From: CAZVWH01 sp964631175
GTDB lineage: Bacteria > Planctomycetota > Phycisphaerae > Sedimentisphaerales > Anaerobacaceae
Direction of reading: 5' to 3'
DNA: 19,477 nucleotides
Assembly: GCA_964631175.1 (NCBI GenBank)
Contig: CAZVWH010000057.1
Coordinates: 1 to 19,477, forward strand
Of the stretch, positions 1 to 6,713 are shown in pieces; within the stretch, counting starts at the first letter, position 1, and every line of letters starts with the position of its first letter. The notes beneath the pieces are model-generated. The model had not been told where the DNA came from, made no database searches, and saw nothing but the letters and a program-made list of their open reading frames with translations. The position numbers and the translations under genes are program-made.

Positions 1-647
1 TGGGGACGTCGAGCCTTTGTTACCGGAATATTCGAATAGACCTCTAAGGCATTGATAAAACCGTAGGGGTTACTCTCGCCCGTTTCTTCGGCGGTGTTTT
101 CATTAGGGCCACATTCTAAGACGATTGTACCGGTGTCATCTGCGGTCGTCTCTGCCCAAGAAGCTTTATCATATTCAGACGTGGGCGTTTGTGCAGCGTT
201 GAAGCCGGCTGTGAGAAGATATACCCCATTGGCTGTCCAGTCCGCGATTCGATCACCGCCTGATCCACTGCCTGTATCAAAGGCATAAATACTTATCTCG
301 TAGGCTTGATTAGGCACCAGCCCCGATAATGTAATCGTCATTCCGCCTGGCCGTGAAAAGACGAAATCGCGATAAATCTGCTCAAACGGTATTCCGGCCG
401 GTGCAGTGCGTCGGCGCGAATCAAGAGTACCGGTAATTTCAATCTTGATACCATCTATCTCTGAGCCACTATCACCAATGGTAAAGGAAGTAAAGCCGGG
501 CTCTGTCTCTGCAGCAGTGTCACTGTTGTTGATATCCAGCTTGAGAATAGGATAGGGATACTGCGCATTTGCTGTCTTTAGGCTGATACTTCCGCACATT
601 ACAACAAGCAATATAACAAATAATCTTACAAAATCTTTTTTTATCAT
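1..647 (-). CDS. Secreted protein of unknown function, C-terminus cut by window edge
   Basis: An open frame runs from an ATG at 647 to the window edge (215 codons seen, no stop). The start is supported by AGGAGA seven bases upstream. The N-terminus is a clear Sec signal peptide: MIKKDF, then a hydrophobic stretch (about residues 7-22), then a likely cleavage after ANA (about residue 28). The mature part reads LKLDINNSDTA, then DGIKIEITG, QIYRDFVFSRPGG, and MTITLSGLVPNQAYEISIYAFD. This is beta-rich and resembles the extracellular sandwich domains planctomycetes and Verrucomicrobia put in front of LamG, dockerin or PEP-CTERM regions. No catalytic motif is visible in the part present. Its leader carries the same 40-bp element as the prepilin cluster, so it is probably co-regulated with it. 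The function is unknown; extracellular carbohydrate binding is only a guess. Confidence 0.82.
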   Translation of the reverse strand, partial: MIKKDFVRLFVILLVVMCGSISLKTANAQYPYPILKLDINNSDTAAETEPGFTSFTIGDSGSEIDGIKIEITGTLDSRRRTAPAGIPFEQIYRDFVFSRPGGMTITLSGLVPNQAYEISIYAFDTGSGSGGDRIADWTANGVYLLTAGFNAAQTPTSEYDKASWAETTADDTGTIVLECGPNENTAEETGESNPYGFINALEVYSNIPVTKARRP

Positions 648-707
648 GATTCTATCTCCTAAAAAAGACGGTGGTTATATAATCACAAAAAAAGCATAAA
701 AAAACCA

Positions 708-734
708 CTACAAGTAAATCAACTTTCTACACAT
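708..734 (-). pseudogene. Decayed signal-peptide start (MCRKLIYL-stop) or short leader peptide
   Basis: A strong Shine-Dalgarno (AAGGAGG at 746-740) sits five bases before an ATG at 734 and opens an eight-codon frame, MCRKLIYL, ended by TAG at 710-708. Reading past the stop gives a hydrophobic stretch (WFFYAFFVII) before another stop, as in a broken signal peptide. The same eight residues occur at 2304-2281, just upstream of the regulator, with four synonymous differences, so selection once acted on the peptide. MCRKLIYL followed by a hydrophobic core is, as I recall, a common start of planctomycete secreted proteins. It is either a remnant of such a gene or a leader peptide of the gene starting at 647. 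Confidence 0.55.
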
Positions 735-775
735 ATAATCCTCCTTCAAAAAAGCTAAAGCAATAATATTGGTAC

Positions 776-816
776 TTTGGCCACACATCCTCCGACCTGG
801 CTCAGGACGGGCCAAA
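776..816. repeat. Inverted repeat in the leader of the secreted gene
   Basis: TTTGGCC (776-782) and GGCCAAA (810-816) pair perfectly, with a smaller CCTG/CAGG hairpin between them. It lies in the untranslated leader between the E1 promoter and the start at 647. There is no following T-run, so it is not an obvious terminator on the minus strand. A structured leader or a piece of a dispersed repeat are both possible. Confidence 0.4.
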
Positions 817-920
817 ACAACAATTGCCTTCGACAAACAACCGGTCTTTTACTTCTGTTTGTCTCAAACAATGGACAATTTTATTTTGTAGCTTTTATCA
901 ACACTAACTCTCCATCTAAA

Positions 921-982
921 ATTATATTCATAATGTAACCCGTATGAAACCTCATTTTGGGCAAAAAAGTCGTCATTTTGTG
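921..982 (-). promoter_or_regulatory. E1: candidate XylR-type operator plus promoter
   Basis: Read on the minus strand, 982-944 carries a 39-bp element that matches 2873-2912 on the plus strand at about 36 of 40 positions with one gap. Each contains two AAATGA half-sites (AAAATGACGA and AAAATGAGGT, 21 bp apart here). Seventeen bases further is TATAAT (926-921), a good -10. No TTGACA-like -35 is present; the second half-site sits where a -35 would be, which is the usual layout for an AraC-family activator. Predicted transcription start is near 914, giving a leader of about 265 bases before the gene at 647. Binding by the adjacent regulator is inferred. Confidence 0.62.
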
Positions 983-1088
983 TAGCCCGCACTAATTGGA
1001 CCTATAATATATGTTCGAATGCTGCTCTGCGTAGCACGAGCCGGCAATAAAACCGGTTCTTTCGGCAACTATAATTAGCGCGGGGGAA

Positions 1089-2273
1089 TTAACTTAGAGA
1101 ATAGTGCCTACGATATTCAAGTGGCGTCATTCCCTTCTGTTGCTTGAAGTACCGAGCAATGTTTTTGATGTCTGAGTAGCCCATAATTGAGGCGATATGA
1201 GATATCGGCAAGCTTGTGCTCACGAGCAAATGAGCAAGCTGGTCCACACGAACACGCTTGATTTCTTCGTGTACCGATCGGCCGAGTATTCTGGCAAACC
1301 TATTGTATAGACTGCGACGGGACAAAGAAACCGCGCGCAGCACATCATCGACCTGAATGGCTTCTTTCTTGGCACGTCGATGGATAAAATGCAATGCCGC
1401 CAAAACGTCACGGTCATTAACTGCAAAGATGTTGGTCGATTGTCTCGTCACAACGTGGGTTGGCCGAACAACAATTGTCTGATTTGTAACTTTTTTACCC
1501 GCCATTATTTTGTCCAGCACTTCAGCGGCCTCGTAGCCTGCCTTTTCCGCACTTACGGCTATGCTGGAAAGAGGGGGTGTGACTAAATCACAGATTAGGT
1601 CATCGTTGCCCAATCCTATTATAGCGACCTGCTCCGGAACATAAAGACCGACAATCTTGCAGGCCTCCAGCACGTATTGGCCTTGATCGTCATTGCAGAC
1701 CATCAAGCCGATTGGTTTCGGCAATTGTCTAAGCCAGTCCGCGATTGATTCCTGCTCTTTCTCCCACGAGTGCTGGGTCCTTGATTTGTGCAGCTCGTAT
1801 TCGTAGTAGTGGGTCTCGAATCCAGCTTCAGCAATTCTCTGGCTAAAGCTCTTGCCCCGGTGTCGAGACCAATAATACATTTGTCCAAATCCACAATAGG
1901 CAAATTGCTTGAAGCCCCGATGTAAAAGATACTCAGCAGCCATTCTCCCTATGGCAGCGTCATCAGTTACGATGTTAGGAAAATCCGGAAATGGCTCGGT
2001 GTATGGAGAAACAACAGTAGGAATACCCATAGCGAGAACCTTCTCGGTCAGTTGCCGTGTATGTTGTTCACGCAGAATTAAACCATCGGCTCCCGTGCTG
2101 AATATTTTTTCGAGAGTGATTTTTCCTCCGTCGGCTCTCCAGTAAAATGGTGCCTTTTTATAAAATATCCATGTCCCGTGGCCACGAGAGTATCGCGCTA
2201 CGCCATGCAGGATTGACCGTCCATAGGTCCGTGAAGTCTCCATCATCAGTATAACTTTGCGACTCTTGTCCAT
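1089..2273 (-). CDS. XylR-type transcriptional regulator (LacI-like sensor plus AraC HTH)
   Basis: The 394-residue protein has the length and layout of E. coli XylR (392). Residues 1 to about 275 form a LacI/ribose-binding-type ligand domain (RKVILMMETSRTYGRSILHGV, then GMAAEYLLHRGFKQFAYCGF-like and VAIIGLGNDDLICDLVTPPLSSI blocks). Residues about 285-390 form an AraC double helix-turn-helix (VDDVLRAVSLSRRSLYNRF, then ISHIASIMGYSDIKNIARYFKQQKG). There is no N-terminal LacI HTH, so DNA is bound by the AraC end. The ligand is probably a sugar, but it cannot be read from the sequence. No Shine-Dalgarno precedes the ATG; instead a short out-of-frame leader (MCRKLIYL..., ATG at 2304) overlaps it, so translational coupling is possible. 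The two copies of the 40-bp element on either side are its likely targets. Confidence 0.87.
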   Translation of the reverse strand: MDKSRKVILMMETSRTYGRSILHGVARYSRGHGTWIFYKKAPFYWRADGGKITLEKIFSTGADGLILREQHTRQLTEKVLAMGIPTVVSPYTEPFPDFPNIVTDDAAIGRMAAEYLLHRGFKQFAYCGFGQMYYWSRHRGKSFSQRIAEAGFETHYYEYELHKSRTQHSWEKEQESIADWLRQLPKPIGLMVCNDDQGQYVLEACKIVGLYVPEQVAIIGLGNDDLICDLVTPPLSSIAVSAEKAGYEAAEVLDKIMAGKKVTNQTIVVRPTHVVTRQSTNIFAVNDRDVLAALHFIHRRAKKEAIQVDDVLRAVSLSRRSLYNRFARILGRSVHEEIKRVRVDQLAHLLVSTSLPISHIASIMGYSDIKNIARYFKQQKGMTPLEYRRHYSLS

Positions 2274-2280
2274 AAGTAAA

Positions 2281-2304
2281 TAAATAAATTAGTTTTCTAC
2301 ACAT
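2281..2304 (-). pseudogene. Second decayed signal-peptide start overlapping the regulator start
   Basis: ATG at 2304 opens MCRKLIYL in codons that differ from the copy at 734 only synonymously. The frame then runs on (FTYGQE...) out of frame through the regulator's first 115 bases. AAAGGA lies 12 bases upstream. It looks like the broken 5' end of a secreted-protein gene joined to the regulator start, or a leader that feeds ribosomes to the regulator. Confidence 0.45.
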
Positions 2305-2461
2305 ATCAAGAAAAAATCCTTTACTGCTCTGCGAAGCGCTGCGTAGCACGAGAAAGAACAAGCATTACGCTAACTACCTTTTAACATCGCCAGGCCAACA
2401 GCAAGTGGCTAATGGTTAACTCGTCTTAGCGTAGGCCAAGTCGTTGCCAGATTGGCCAAAT

Positions 2462-2543
2462 ACCCCGCACCAATTGAACATGTAGTGGTGCTTCTAATCT
2501 CTATCAAGATGATTGAATAGTCGCAGGACAATTGGTACGGGGT
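2462..2543. repeat. 15-bp inverted repeat element (82 bp overall)
   Basis: ACCCCGCACCAATTG at 2462-2476 is the reverse complement, with one mismatch, of CAATTGGTACGGGGT at 2529-2543. The 52-base interior has no gene. The ACCAATTG core reappears in the inverted repeat at 12839-12971, so both may belong to one small non-autonomous element family. Confidence 0.45.
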
Positions 2544-2872
2544 GCCTAAAGTGAGCTACAATGCCTGAAGTGAGCTGAAGATTCGGATTATCAGAGTATT
2601 AGGATACCAAGTAGTGGACATCAGGTTATCAGGACATTAGGTTGTTTTTTCCGATACCCTGATCTTTTAATATCCGCCGTAAGGCGTCCTGTGGACTGCA
2701 TCCTGATTTTCTGATGTTCTGATACCCTACTTTAGGCACTCCAAATTCGCAGATCGCGGATTCCCAGGGAAATGGCCAGGCCCACTTTAGTTCACTTATT
2801 CCACTTGCCATTACAGTCTGCTTACCTGATTATCGTAAAAATGTTCCTCGAAGCAATTAATCCGCTCACTTG

Positions 2873-2935
2873 CATAAAATGACGATATTTTTGCCCATAA
2901 ATGAGGTTTCATTTGGAACAGGTTATGACGATAAT
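2873..2935 (+). promoter_or_regulatory. E2: candidate XylR-type operator plus promoter
   Basis: Positions 2873-2912 repeat the E1 element and point toward the prepilin genes. The half-sites AAAATGACGA and AAATGAGGT are 22 bp apart here. GATAAT at 2930-2935 lies exactly 17 bases after the element, as TATAAT does in E1; an overlapping TATAAT at 2936-2941 is an alternative -10. The leader to the functional prepilin start at 3193 would be about 250 bases and contains the decayed prepilin start. Confidence 0.62.
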
Positions 2936-3007
2936 TATAATAGAGTAGTGTGTTTGCGCATCCATTCATAATGATATAATCGAATGTCAGTAAGATGAAA
3001 TATCGCT

Positions 3008-3125
3008 ATGAATGGAAGAAAGTGTTTTACATTAGTCAATGTTTTTGGTAATAATAGCTGTAATAGCGATGTTGATGCCGGCGCTGCAGTGAGCAAATAA
3101 GCAGGCAGAAAATAAATCAGGTAAA
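3008..3125 (+). pseudogene. Decayed 5' end of a prepilin-like gene
   Basis: The DNA from ATG at 3008 matches the start of the intact gene at 3193: ATGAATGGAAGAAAGTGTTT against ATGAATAGACAGAAGGGTTT, then TTTTACATTA. A one-base insertion near codon 11 shifts the frame, so the reading gives MNGRKCFTLVN and then nonsense to a TAA at 3098. In the shifted frame the leader resumes as FLVIIAVIAMLMPALQ, then TGA. The MAIL block of the intact copy (12 bases) is missing. Similarity fades after about 3112-3125. This is a frameshifted remnant of a duplicated prepilin gene lying in the leader of the intact one. The end coordinate is approximate. Confidence 0.75.
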
Positions 3126-3192
3126 GTGGAGAAATATGATTGGCCGCATAGACAGCTATTCCAATCAAAATGTCCGAAAGGGGAGAATTATT

Positions 3193-3966
3193 ATGAATAG
3201 ACAGAAGGGTTTTACATTAATCGAGCTTTTAGTGGTAATAGCTATCATAGCGATATTGATGGCGATTTTGATGCCGGCCCTACAGCGGGTAAAGGAGCAG
3301 GCAAGGGAAATGACTTGCAGAGCCAACCTTCGTCAATATGGAATAGCGCAGGCGCTTTACTTAGACGATAATGAATACCGGTATCCAGACCCATGGACCT
3401 CTCTTATGGGAACGGAATATCCCTATTCCGGATACCCACGTTACTGCCGATGGCACGACCCAAGATTTCCACCTGATGGCCCGTTCTGGCCATATTTGAA
3501 TAATAAAAAGGTCCATATATGTCCGTCGTTCAGAACTCTTGCCAAGAACCTGGGAGCAGAGCATCCGGGTCATGACCCAAGCATTCCAATTATTCCTCAG
3601 TATAGTTACAGCATGAATGCCTTTCTGAGTATGAAGTTTTCTGATATAACCAGAAGCAAAGATCAGGTGTTTTTCTTCACTGAGGAGAATATGTGGCTAA
3701 GGCCAGGCTGCGAACATGTGCTCAACGATAATGCCCTTTGTGGCGATGGTCGCGATTGGTTCGGCACTTTCCATAGCACCGCAAGTGGAGACTTAAATAG
3801 CGGAACATGCAATGCAGTGTTTGTGGACTCCCATGTCGAAGAGATACGTTCGGCTCTTGGTAAAGACCCTGACGATACTTCAGAAATGGAATTAGGTGTG
3901 TACGAGAAATACTGCTGGCCGTATAAAGATACAACAAAAGCTGTTGGGATCGGTGACTCTGAGTAA
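3193..3966 (+). CDS. Prepilin-like protein with N-terminal cleavage/methylation motif
   Basis: The 257-residue protein begins MNRQKGFTLIELLVVIAIIA, the type IV prepilin/pseudopilin leader: a short basic stretch, cleavage after Gly6 by PilD-type peptidase, Phe+1, Glu+5, then a hydrophobic helix of about 20 residues. The body is a Trp/Tyr-rich globular domain (RYCRWHDPRFPP, GPFWPYLNNKKVHICPS) and ends near NAVFVDSHVEEI, which corresponds to the H-X9-DG-type end motif of the large planctomycete/Lentisphaerae prepilin families, here with DS for DG. The start at 3193 is chosen because GGGGAG lies eight bases upstream and the leader then has the proper length; an in-frame ATG at 3136 would add 19 residues before it. 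Probably a surface or secretion-related pseudopilin of unknown specific role, expressed from E2. Confidence 0.85.
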   Translation: MNRQKGFTLIELLVVIAIIAILMAILMPALQRVKEQAREMTCRANLRQYGIAQALYLDDNEYRYPDPWTSLMGTEYPYSGYPRYCRWHDPRFPPDGPFWPYLNNKKVHICPSFRTLAKNLGAEHPGHDPSIPIIPQYSYSMNAFLSMKFSDITRSKDQVFFFTEENMWLRPGCEHVLNDNALCGDGRDWFGTFHSTASGDLNSGTCNAVFVDSHVEEIRSALGKDPDDTSEMELGVYEKYCWPYKDTTKAVGIGDSE

Positions 3967-4143
3967 AGCCCCAGATTACAAAAGTCAAATACGGAGTTAA
4001 GCAGGCGCGAGAAATGTGCCTGGTTGTATAAACAGCTAAAGAATATTGCATTGTTTTATCGTGATTGTTGGATTGAATAATGAATCATTATTAGTCTGAT
4101 TAAATATTTGTGAAGTGTTGATGATCCGCTGAGGAGCGTAGTT

Positions 4144-4914
4144 ATGAGGTCCCGTAAAGGTTTTACATTAATTGAGCTTTTAGTGGTAATTGCAATTATT
4201 GTTCTGTTGATGGCGATATTGCTGCCAGCGCTACAACACGCCAAGAAACAAGGACAGGCGGTTGCCTGTCAGTCGAGGCTGCACCAATGGGGTCTTATAT
4301 TTTCTATGTACACGACCGACAATAATGGCTATTTCCATACAAGGACATTCGGAAGCCAGTATGAAAAGATGTGGCCACAATTCTATAAGCCATATTACAA
4401 CGACCCAATGATGCGTTGCTGCCCGTCGGCACAGAATCCTAACAATAACTGGGGGACGTTTGGAACCTGGGGCTGGAAGGGACCACAGGACTCAGACTGG
4501 GGTTGGGGTGGCTCCTGGGTCCCAAAGCTGGGTTTTTTTGGCAGCTATGCTATGAATCGGTATGTTCTTAATAACACAGGGCAGGAATACTGGAGGAAAA
4601 CCGGCGTAAAAGGTGCGGATAAAATCCCAGTATTTTTGGATTCTATGTATGTGGCTGTTAATCCTTCATCCACAGATGAGCCTCCTGAGTATGACGGCCA
4701 GCGAAGCAACGAAACGAGTTTTTCCTGCATCAATCGGCATTTCGGGTATATCAACGGCCTGTTTATGGATATGTCTCCGAGGAGAATTGGACTGAAGGAA
4801 CTGTGGACGCTGAGGTGGAGCCGGGAATACGACACGGCTGGTCCCTGGACCGCTGCCGGCGGCGTTAAGCCACAGGACTGGCCAATATGGATGAGAAACT
4901 TTAGGGACTATTAA
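4144..4914 (+). CDS. Second prepilin-like protein
   Basis: The 256-residue protein starts MRSRKGFTLIELLVVIAIIV, again a prepilin leader with cleavage after Gly6, followed by a conserved LLPALQHAKKQGQAVACQSRL stem helix. The globular part is Trp/Gly-rich (WGTFGTWGWKG, DSDWGWGGSW) and ends with an INRHFGYINGLFMDMSPRRIGLKELW block, the equivalent of the N-x-LFxDxH end region of the family. GAGGAG lies seven bases before the ATG. It is 177 bases after the first prepilin gene and on the same strand, so one transcript is plausible. The two proteins share the leader but little of the body, so they are likely distinct subunits. Exact role unknown. Confidence 0.85.
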   Translation: MRSRKGFTLIELLVVIAIIVLLMAILLPALQHAKKQGQAVACQSRLHQWGLIFSMYTTDNNGYFHTRTFGSQYEKMWPQFYKPYYNDPMMRCCPSAQNPNNNWGTFGTWGWKGPQDSDWGWGGSWVPKLGFFGSYAMNRYVLNNTGQEYWRKTGVKGADKIPVFLDSMYVAVNPSSTDEPPEYDGQRSNETSFSCINRHFGYINGLFMDMSPRRIGLKELWTLRWSREYDTAGPWTAAGGVKPQDWPIWMRNFRDY

Positions 4915-5338
4915 AAACGACTGTTTATAGGGTGGGTCCGCATTGCAGCCGGCAATATCTGGCCTAATCGAACAGGCTTTGATTCTGATACCACGGAACT
5001 GTGGCAATTCGTTTCTGACGATTCGCTATCAAGCCTCAAGATGCTGTGCATACTGTGCATAGGATATCCTAATTGTTTTTTACTTTTTATCATTTCACCA
5101 TACTATAAAAACAAAACATATAAGAATTTGGTATGCACACTATGTACACTCAATCGTATCAGATGAAAAACAACTTTCTCTTATCTCTGAATCTTGCCTT
5201 AAAGCTATTCCAGAATAAATCGATATCTGTTTTGGCTCCCTCACGCTCCAACGGGGCAAGGTTGATAGGTTATCCAACAGCAGAGCAAATGTTTTTTAGG
5301 ATTGGTATTATTGGTGCATTGTCCAGACAAAGGTTTGC
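4915..5338. other. Spacer without a supported gene
   Basis: AT-rich sequence downstream of the second prepilin gene. It holds a tandem TGTGCATA pair (5045-5061) with an inverted partner GTATGCACA (5131-5139). The open frame at 5133-5396 has no ribosome site, no recognisable domain, and runs into the opposite-strand terminator, so I do not call it. Confidence 0.5.
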
Positions 5339-5372
5339 AAAAAAAAAGCCTCTGCGTGGTGAACGCAGAGGC
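5339..5372 (-). terminator. Intrinsic terminator (minus strand)
   Basis: GCCTCTGCGT at 5348-5357 pairs perfectly over 10 bp with ACGCAGAGGC at 5363-5372, with a five-base loop. On the minus strand the stem is followed at once by nine T (5347-5339). The plus strand has no T-run after the stem, so it works in one direction. It ends the candidate small RNA and any read-through from the PPIase gene. Confidence 0.85.
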
Positions 5373-5582
5373 CAACTCGGAAAGAAACTTACATAGCCCC
5401 CCCTAGGATATTATTCAAAATCCAAACGTCGCCTCCAGGCGGTATGTTAGCTTTTTCGTAATCTTTTTTAACCCGACAGGTAGAGCTACACAGCTCAACT
5501 CTCTCTTTTATCCGCAAGGAGTCATACTTAGGATAAATATAACAAATTACGTTTTGTTTTGTTCCCTCGTCCGACTGTAATA
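5339..5582 (-). ncRNA. Candidate independent small RNA, about 240 nt
   Basis: The segment is framed by a good promoter (5617-5589) and an intrinsic terminator (5372-5339) on the same strand and contains no credible reading frame. Along the predicted transcript there are several perfect local stems: TTATCC/GGATAA (5536-5508), GAGCT-GTGT-AGCTC (5496-5483), CGCC-TGGA-GGCG (5441-5430), and the final 10-bp stem. A G7 run follows near 5402-5396. I compared it by eye with 6S, SRP, tmRNA, T-box, TPP and cobalamin patterns and recognised none. It lies between the convergent ends of the prepilin cluster and the PPIase gene. It could instead be a long 3' region of the PPIase transcript, but the internal promoter argues for its own unit. 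Confidence 0.5.
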
Positions 5583-5588
5583 AAGTCT

Positions 5589-5617
5589 AATATAAAAAAA
5601 GCATAAAGGCAAATCAA
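5589..5617 (-). promoter_or_regulatory. Sigma70-like promoter of the candidate small RNA
   Basis: On the minus strand TTGATT (5617-5612) and TATATT (5594-5589) are separated by exactly 17 bases. Start of transcription is predicted near 5582. It lies about 90 bases past the stop of the PPIase gene and points away from it, toward the structured gene-free segment. Confidence 0.6.
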
Positions 5618-5706
5618 GATGTTAGTTTTTTTCGCTTTTTATAAGTTATTATTGTTGTACCGGTAATAACTAAACCTTTTAAGCTCAAGTCTCTCAGTTC
5701 TGGTGC

Positions 5707-6564
5707 TTATACTTCTTCAATCTTGGCTTTACTTTTTAGCTGGTCTATAAACTCCTCAACGACCTGTTGACGCATTTGCTCTTCAAGCTCGTTGGCAATT
5801 TGACTTTTTACTTCTTTAAGGCTGGCAATTATCCCCGGCTTTTTTTCATAGACCTTTGCGACATGAAAGCCAAAGCGGGTGCGAAAGATGTCACTTACCT
5901 CTCCGACACCCAAATTAAAAATTACATCCTCGAACTCTTCTATATCCTCACCTTTAGTTAAATAACTAAAACTGTTTCCGCTATCGGGATCATCGGTATA
6001 TTTATCAACAACTATTTCAAAGGACGCGCCATTTTTTATTTGCTCCTGGGCCTGTCTTATGGCGTTATAGGCGGTAGCTTCATCACTCTGCCAGTCCACG
6101 TATTTAACTATATGAGCTGCTCTGAGCTGGTCAGCGGTTCTGAATTGCTCTTTATTTTCCTCATAGAACTTTTCAATCTCAGCTTGGGATGGCTTAGGTA
6201 AATCTTTGTAGAGCTCACCGAATCTAAGCTCTGTTTTTATTATAAGCTCCAAAATCTCTTTTATTTTTTCATCATTTTCGGCGTCAAAATCCTTGTAAAG
6301 TTCTTGTGGGTCTTCGTATTCCTCTTTCAGCCTGCCTAAGATAGTATCAAGTTTGTCTGTTGGTATCGCAGGTTCGATATCTCCGATTTCCTGTTTGAGC
6401 AGGGTTCTTTCAACTATATTTTCTCTTGACCAGTCGATCAGTTGATCTTCTCGCTCTTTGGGGTCCATGTCGGCGAATGTCTTTTCGTAGTCCGGCCTTA
6501 GGTGCTCTACCTCCTTTCGTATTACCGCATCTTCAACTTTTTCGCCATTGATAAGCAAGGCCAT
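5707..6564 (-). CDS. Parvulin-type peptidyl-prolyl cis-trans isomerase (SurA/PrsA-like)
   Basis: The 285-residue protein has a helical chaperone-like N-terminal part (1-140, rich in Glu/Lys) and a PPIC rotamase domain at about 146-241: LRAAHIVKYVDW (catalytic-site His151), GASFEIVVDKYTDDPDSG, FNLGVGEVSDIF, and FGFHVAKVYEKKPG (His234). This is the SurA/PrsA/NifM layout. Unlike SurA or PrsA it shows no signal peptide or lipobox (MALLINGEKVED...), so it is probably cytoplasmic, closer to NifM-like or planctomycete paralogues. GAGG stands about 11 bases before the ATG. It is a single gene on the minus strand. SurA neighbours pdxA and rsmA in enterobacteria; here those two are also nearby but on the other strand, which may be coincidence. 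Confidence 0.85.
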   Translation of the reverse strand: MALLINGEKVEDAVIRKEVEHLRPDYEKTFADMDPKEREDQLIDWSRENIVERTLLKQEIGDIEPAIPTDKLDTILGRLKEEYEDPQELYKDFDAENDEKIKEILELIIKTELRFGELYKDLPKPSQAEIEKFYEENKEQFRTADQLRAAHIVKYVDWQSDEATAYNAIRQAQEQIKNGASFEIVVDKYTDDPDSGNSFSYLTKGEDIEEFEDVIFNLGVGEVSDIFRTRFGFHVAKVYEKKPGIIASLKEVKSQIANELEEQMRQQVVEEFIDQLKSKAKIEEV

Positions 6565-6586
6565 ATCTCATTCCTCGCAAATCCTA

Positions 6587-6711
6587 ATATCTAAATCCTA
6601 AACTCTAAACAATAACAAAATCCCAATGTTTAAATGACCAAAACTTTTAAAATTTTGAATTTCTGTCATTTGAATTCGTTTAGTGCTTCGGATTTAGAAT
6701 TTAGTATTTAT
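6587..6711. repeat. AT-rich imperfect palindrome
   Basis: Left-hand words CTAAATCCTAAAC (6591-6603) and AAATGAC (6632-6638) are mirrored by GTCATTT (6665-6671) and GTTTAG...GGATTTAG (about 6678-6697), around a centre of A/T runs. No gene is present. The GGATTTAGAATTTAG wording looks like a dispersed intergenic repeat; similar words end the pdxA frame at 12640. Confidence 0.4.
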
Positions 6712-6713
6712 AT

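Larger units (their letters stand above)
2274..2872. other. Gene-free spacer rich in inverted repeats
   Basis: I see no gene here. The spacer contains GGCCAA/TTGGCC around 2430-2460, the 15-bp inverted repeat at 2462/2543, an 11-bp inverted repeat (GTGCCTAAAGT at 2542-2552 and its complement at 2729-2739), and many ATCAGG words in the left half mirrored by CCTGAT words in the right half (2590-2730). This gives it a loosely palindromic, low-complexity make-up typical of dispersed intergenic repeats. Confidence 0.5.

Noticed and set aside
2935..3168. Minus-strand hydrophobic frame of 77 codons
   Set aside because: It is the antisense reading of the decayed prepilin leader; hydrophobicity follows from the complementary codons.
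5133..5396. Plus-strand open frame of 87 codons
   Set aside because: No ribosome site, no recognisable domain, and its end reads through the minus-strand terminator hairpin and A-run.
5644..5671. AGTTATTA/TAATAACT stem after the PPIase gene
   Set aside because: All-AT stem with a 12-base loop and no T-run; too weak to call a terminator.
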